Shown here piece after piece: positions 61,151-64,000 of a DNA stretch of 64,000 nucleotides. The DNA comes from Bacteroidota bacterium (GTDB lineage Bacteria > Bacteroidota > Rhodothermia > JANXDC01): contig JANXDC010000012.1 of NCBI GenBank assembly GCA_025059945.1, positions 124,001-188,000 on the forward strand. The letters run 5' to 3'. A model generated the notes under the pieces. It did no database searches, had not been told where the DNA came from, and saw nothing but the letters and a program-made list of their open reading frames with translations. A program made the translations under genes and the position numbers. How positions within the stretch are numbered: the stretch's first letter is position 1; every line of letters starts with the position of its first letter.

Positions 61151-61675
61151 TCAAAAGCTCACAAGTGACGTTACCCTGTAGCCCGACAGCCGCTCGCGGC
61201 CGCGTAGATCAGCGAGCTCCACCAAAAAGCAGCAGCCCACCACATACCCTCCCATCTTTTCCACTAACGCCACCGTGGCGGCGGCCGTTCCGCCCGTAGC
61301 GATCACATCGTCGTGCACCAGCACCCGCTCCCCTGGCAGGATGGCGTCAGCATGGATTTCTATGGCATCCGTGCCATATTCCAAGGCGTACTCGACCGCA
61401 ACGGTCTCAGCGGGCAGCTTGCCTCGCTTTCGGGCCATCACGAATCCGGCTCCAAAGCGATAAGCCAAAACAGAGCCGTAAACAAAACCGCGCGATTCGA
61501 TGGAGACCACCTTATCGACGCGTTCGGATTGCCAGAGTTCGTACAGGGCGTCGGCTACGGCCCGAAACAGGGGCCCTTGTTTTAGCACGGTCGTGATGTC
61601 CTTGAACTGAATCCCCGGCTTAGGGAAGTCGGGGACGTTGCGGATCTCCGCCCGCAGCTGTTCGGCAAGGGTCAT
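61151..61675 (-). CDS. apt: Adenine phosphoribosyltransferase
   Basis: Salvages adenine to AMP. 174 residues: RNVPDFPKPGIQFKDITTVL, IESRGFVYGSVLAYRFGAGF, RKRGKLPAETVAVEYALEYG and the PRPP loop VLVHDDVIATGGTAAATVAL. GGGAGG precedes the ATG by 8 bases; the longer ORF upstream is spurious. Confidence 0.95.
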   Translation of the reverse strand: MTLAEQLRAEIRNVPDFPKPGIQFKDITTVLKQGPLFRAVADALYELWQSERVDKVVSIESRGFVYGSVLAYRFGAGFVMARKRGKLPAETVAVEYALEYGTDAIEIHADAILPGERVLVHDDVIATGGTAAATVALVEKMGGYVVGCCFLVELADLRGRERLSGYRVTSLVSF

Positions 61676-61692
61676 ATGGGGTACCTCCCGGG

Positions 61693-62250
61693 TCAAAACC
61701 AGAATCGCAAGCCCAGATTCAAGCCGGCCCTTGGGAAGCCCGCCCGATACAGGTCGTATTCCGCAACAAACTCGGCCGTAGGCGAAACGGGTACAGATAG
61801 GCCCGCATACAGCCACAGCGGCACACGGTTGGCCGTCTCCAGTAGCTCCACGTTCGCCTCTAGACCGGCCCACAGCCAAAGGGGGCGCAGGTTCGCCTGG
61901 GCGCGTAAAAAGGCCTCCAAGGCCGGACGTTCGTAATAGTGCGCCCCGCCCCCTGCGCTCAGCGCTCCGCGCGCGCCTTCGAGCAAGCGCACCTTGGCTT
62001 GCGCGCCCACGTACGGATTTCCGCCTGTGGGCATACCCCAACGCACTCCCAGCTCCAGCCCCTGAGCTAGCCCCAGATCGGCGCGCAGAAAAAGCCACAG
62101 GCGCAGCTTCTGGAGCTGAAGCCGGCTTACGCTAGTCAGCGTAGCTTGCCCTGTGGGTAGCACAGCCGCCGGGCCGTGCACGTCGGCCTGCGCTTGCATG
62201 GCGCTTAAAAGTGCTACGCAAAACAGCCCAAATCGCAACCCGCCTCCCAT
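61693..62250 (-). CDS. Predicted outer-membrane beta-barrel protein
   Basis: 185 residues. Signal peptide about 1-22 (LRFGLFCVALLSAMQAQA), then alternating strands: LRLWLFLRADLGLAQGLELG, GAQAKVRLLEGARGALSAGG, LWLWAGLEANVELLETANRV and GLNLGLRFWF, the terminal Phe being typical of outer-membrane barrels. Probably 8 strands by length. No known family. It sits between the deacetylase-like gene and apt. Confidence 0.7.
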   Translation of the reverse strand: MGGGLRFGLFCVALLSAMQAQADVHGPAAVLPTGQATLTSVSRLQLQKLRLWLFLRADLGLAQGLELGVRWGMPTGGNPYVGAQAKVRLLEGARGALSAGGGAHYYERPALEAFLRAQANLRPLWLWAGLEANVELLETANRVPLWLYAGLSVPVSPTAEFVAEYDLYRAGFPRAGLNLGLRFWF

Positions 62251-62298
62251 AGCGACCGCAAGGTACGGCGCGCCCGCAGGCGCCGTCAAACCTGGTCT

Positions 62299-63741
62299 TT
62301 AGGGCCAGCCCTCAAGTTCGGCCGCCACCTCGGCCAGGCTCCCGACGAAGGCCCCGTGCGCTATTGCCCACAGGGTGCTCCGCTCGAAAACCTCTCCCCA
62401 TCCGGGATAGTCCAACGGGTCGTAGAGCACGTTGTGCCATAGGCTTACGGCCACGCCGCCCGCGGAGCGCGTGATCTCATAGAGGCGCAAGGTCGACTCC
62501 AGGGCCTCTTGCGCGGACAGCTTGCGGTAGTCGAAGAGCGTGCTGTCCATTAGGAGCAGAGGGAACTCCCAGAGGGGCAAGATGCGGTTTGCGGGCACGT
62601 CGAAGATCCGAAACGGGGTGGCGCAGGCCCGGCGAAAGCCCTCCCGCTCGGCAAATCCCAACGTCGCATCCCAGGCGAAGCCCAGAGCGACCTGAATGCG
62701 AAACGTTTCCGGCAGCGCAAGGCGCAGAAAATGCTGCCGCACCGCGCGCAGCTCGGCCCGAGGCTCGCTCCGCTGCAGGAGGCGCAGCAGCCGATCGCGT
62801 TCCTGGCGCATGTAATCGGCCCGGTCGTGGGCACGGTAGCTGGGATGCAGGCCTACCTCGAAACCCTCCCGCAATAGACCGGCTATGAGGCCTTTGAGGT
62901 ATCTAGAGCGGTGCGAATAGCCGACATCCCGCTTGTCGCGGGCGCCCGTTTTAAAAAAATACGTCGCCCGAACCCCCCAAGAGCGCTCCAGCGCCCATAT
63001 GCGCTCTAAAGATTCCCGCATCACATCGCCGGCCCGCAGCCAATCGCGCAAAAACGCCCTTAAGCGCCCTATGCGGTCTGACCATCGCAGTCGGCGCCGG
63101 TTCTGCAGGAAATGCCAGATCAGCTCCCTGTAGATCATTCCGGGGCGCCATTTGCGCAAGTAGTCGATATCGTGGCTGAGCACAAGGGCCCATCCGCACC
63201 CCCGCCAACGAAGGCCCGGCGCAGAGAGACCAACCGAGTCAAGCCAGCTTCCCAGAAGCCGAGCGTATTCGTTGACCAGGGGGCGCTCGACCCATCCCAT
63301 GCGGGCCTGCAAACTGGCCCGGTACGGAAAGCGGCCGTGCTGATCACGCTCCGGGCTTGCGTACTCCTGCCATCCGGAGACCCAGAAGAAGGCCGAAGCG
63401 ATGAGATCCAACTCCGTATACCAGACCTCGCCCGCAAGCCGCGCCACAGGAAGGCCGAAGAGGACCGGAACGCGCTCCCAGTAGCAGAGCCACTCCGTCG
63501 GATAAGGCGCAAGGCGTTCAAAGTAGGCCCACGTCTCAGGCCGAGCTCGGATGCAGAGCCCAGCCTCCCAGTCCGGCTCCTCTGGACCGTAATAGAGCCC
63601 GCGTCGGCCCTGATCAGGGCGGGCGCGCACGGGGCGAAGGCCTAAGGGCAAGAGCAGGGCCTCTAGGCCCAGCAACGCCTTGGGCTCGAAGGCAGCCGGC
63701 ACGTCCAAATGCACGGGCAAGCTCGCCCAGGTAGTGGGCAT
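62299..63741 (-). CDS. Polysaccharide deacetylase-like protein (DUF7033-type)
   Basis: 480 residues. After a roughly 190-residue N-terminal domain (EVWYTELDLIASAFFWVSGW), the NodB-like barrel begins at WALVLSHDIDYLRKWRPG (HD metal motif) and continues FFKTGARDKRDVGYSHRSRY, GFEVGLHPSYRAHD (HPS), FAWDATLGFAEREGFRRACA and VAVSLWHNVLYDPLDYPG. No signal peptide. Substrate unknown; similar proteins often lie near surface glycan genes. It starts in the ftsE stop (TGATG). Confidence 0.78.
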   Translation of the reverse strand: MPTTWASLPVHLDVPAAFEPKALLGLEALLLPLGLRPVRARPDQGRRGLYYGPEEPDWEAGLCIRARPETWAYFERLAPYPTEWLCYWERVPVLFGLPVARLAGEVWYTELDLIASAFFWVSGWQEYASPERDQHGRFPYRASLQARMGWVERPLVNEYARLLGSWLDSVGLSAPGLRWRGCGWALVLSHDIDYLRKWRPGMIYRELIWHFLQNRRRLRWSDRIGRLRAFLRDWLRAGDVMRESLERIWALERSWGVRATYFFKTGARDKRDVGYSHRSRYLKGLIAGLLREGFEVGLHPSYRAHDRADYMRQERDRLLRLLQRSEPRAELRAVRQHFLRLALPETFRIQVALGFAWDATLGFAEREGFRRACATPFRIFDVPANRILPLWEFPLLLMDSTLFDYRKLSAQEALESTLRLYEITRSAGGVAVSLWHNVLYDPLDYPGWGEVFERSTLWAIAHGAFVGSLAEVAAELEGWP

Positions 63742-64000
63742 CAGAGCACCTTGGGGTTCACCTCGACCAGGCGTCCGTCCACAAGCGCCACCGTACGGGC
63801 CGGAAAGCGGCGCACCATCGTGTAATCGTGCGTGGCCATGAACACCGTGACCCCGCGTTTGTGGATGTTCGCCAGAATGCGCATGATGTCTTCGGAGACA
63901 TGGGGGTCTAGGTTTCCCGTGGGCTCGTCGGCCAGCAAGATCTCCGGATCATGCGCTAGGGCTCGGGCTATGGCCACGCGCTGTTGTTCGCCGCCTGAGA
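63741..64000 (-). CDS. ftsE: Cell division ATP-binding protein FtsE, C-terminal part (cut by window edge)
   Basis: Only the 3' end is in the window: the ABC signature [14 protein letters not shown], Walker [14 protein letters not shown] and the switch His in [11 protein letters not shown], then [16 protein letters not shown]. The sequence and ending fit FtsE better than LolD, although LolD/MacB-type ATPases cannot be fully excluded. FtsE with FtsX controls peptidoglycan hydrolases at the division site. Its stop overlaps the next gene by one base. Confidence 0.82.
   Translation of the reverse strand, partial: SGGEQQRVAIARALAHDPEILLADEPTGNLDPHVSEDIMRILANIHKRGVTVFMATHDYTMVRRFPARTVALVDGRLVEVNPKVL

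Noticed and set aside
61676-62098. N-terminal extension of apt
   Set aside because: The added residues lie over the outer-membrane protein gene and do not belong to the family; a good ribosome-binding site precedes 61675.

Overview
The window is a dense, high-GC bacterial chromosome segment. No rRNA, tRNA, CRISPR array, insertion sequence or phage gene was seen. Several features point to the Bacteroidota/Rhodothermota side of the FCB group: a short RpoD of the Bacteroidota type, promoter elements matching TAnnTTTG, a type IX secretion (T9SS) C-terminal domain, a SprE/PorW-like TPR lipoprotein, a bacillithiol deacetylase (BshB1) and TonB-dependent uptake. The genus cannot be fixed from the sequence. 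High GC, short leaders, many gene overlaps and frequent GTG/TTG starts suggest a compact and possibly thermophilic genome; that last point is inference.

Layout. 1-7.5 kb: alanine racemase (cut by the window edge), threonine aldolase, threonine synthase, then a leftward operon metY-metX-thrA (aspartokinase/homoserine dehydrogenase) behind a SAM-I riboswitch with its own terminator. 7.9-13.7 kb: rightward set of small membrane protein, CDP-alcohol phosphotransferase, inositol-3-phosphate synthase, nucleotidyltransferase, histidine kinase and response regulator. 13.7-18.8 kb: leftward set of exported Cys/His protein, His-rich lipoprotein, ZnuD-like TonB receptor and an NhaC antiporter with an extra exported domain. 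18.8-24.3 kb: leftward glgA-glgC-trxA-grx-ruvX-cmk-ispH. 24.3-27.6 kb: TrkH and an AAA ATPase, rightward. 27.6-40.0 kb: a 13-gene leftward run from bshB1 through HIT, acyltransferases, rluD, cobB, pyk, the TPR lipoprotein, pyrK, pyrD and an M28 peptidase to a LolA-like lipoprotein. 40.1-46.4 kb: trmH-type methyltransferase, metE, a GH13 glucosidase, an acyl-CoA dehydrogenase-like protein and a NYN protein. 46.6-53.2 kb: M20 amidohydrolase, dapA-hutU, small lipoprotein, rpoD, deoB. 53.2-64 kb: leftward GAF/GGDEF-like protein, DUF1501-DUF1800 pair, then ftsE, deacetylase, outer-membrane protein, apt, acyl-CoA dehydrogenase, ECF sigma factor and a toast-rack protein.

Working together: thrA, thrC, metX, metY and metE cover aspartate-semialdehyde-linked steps to threonine and methionine, with SAM feedback on the methionine branch. 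The inositol genes could supply an inositol phospholipid or di-myo-inositol phosphate, with a two-component system in the same transcript. The ZnuD-like cluster looks like a zinc-acquisition operon with a candidate operator. Glycogen synthesis (glgA, glgC) and a GH13 enzyme cover alpha-glucans. The DUF1501 protein with a T9SS tail and the SprE/PorW-like lipoprotein suggest that a T9SS operates here. Most start choices rest on ribosome-binding sites, overlaps with the upstream stop, or predicted promoters, as stated per gene.
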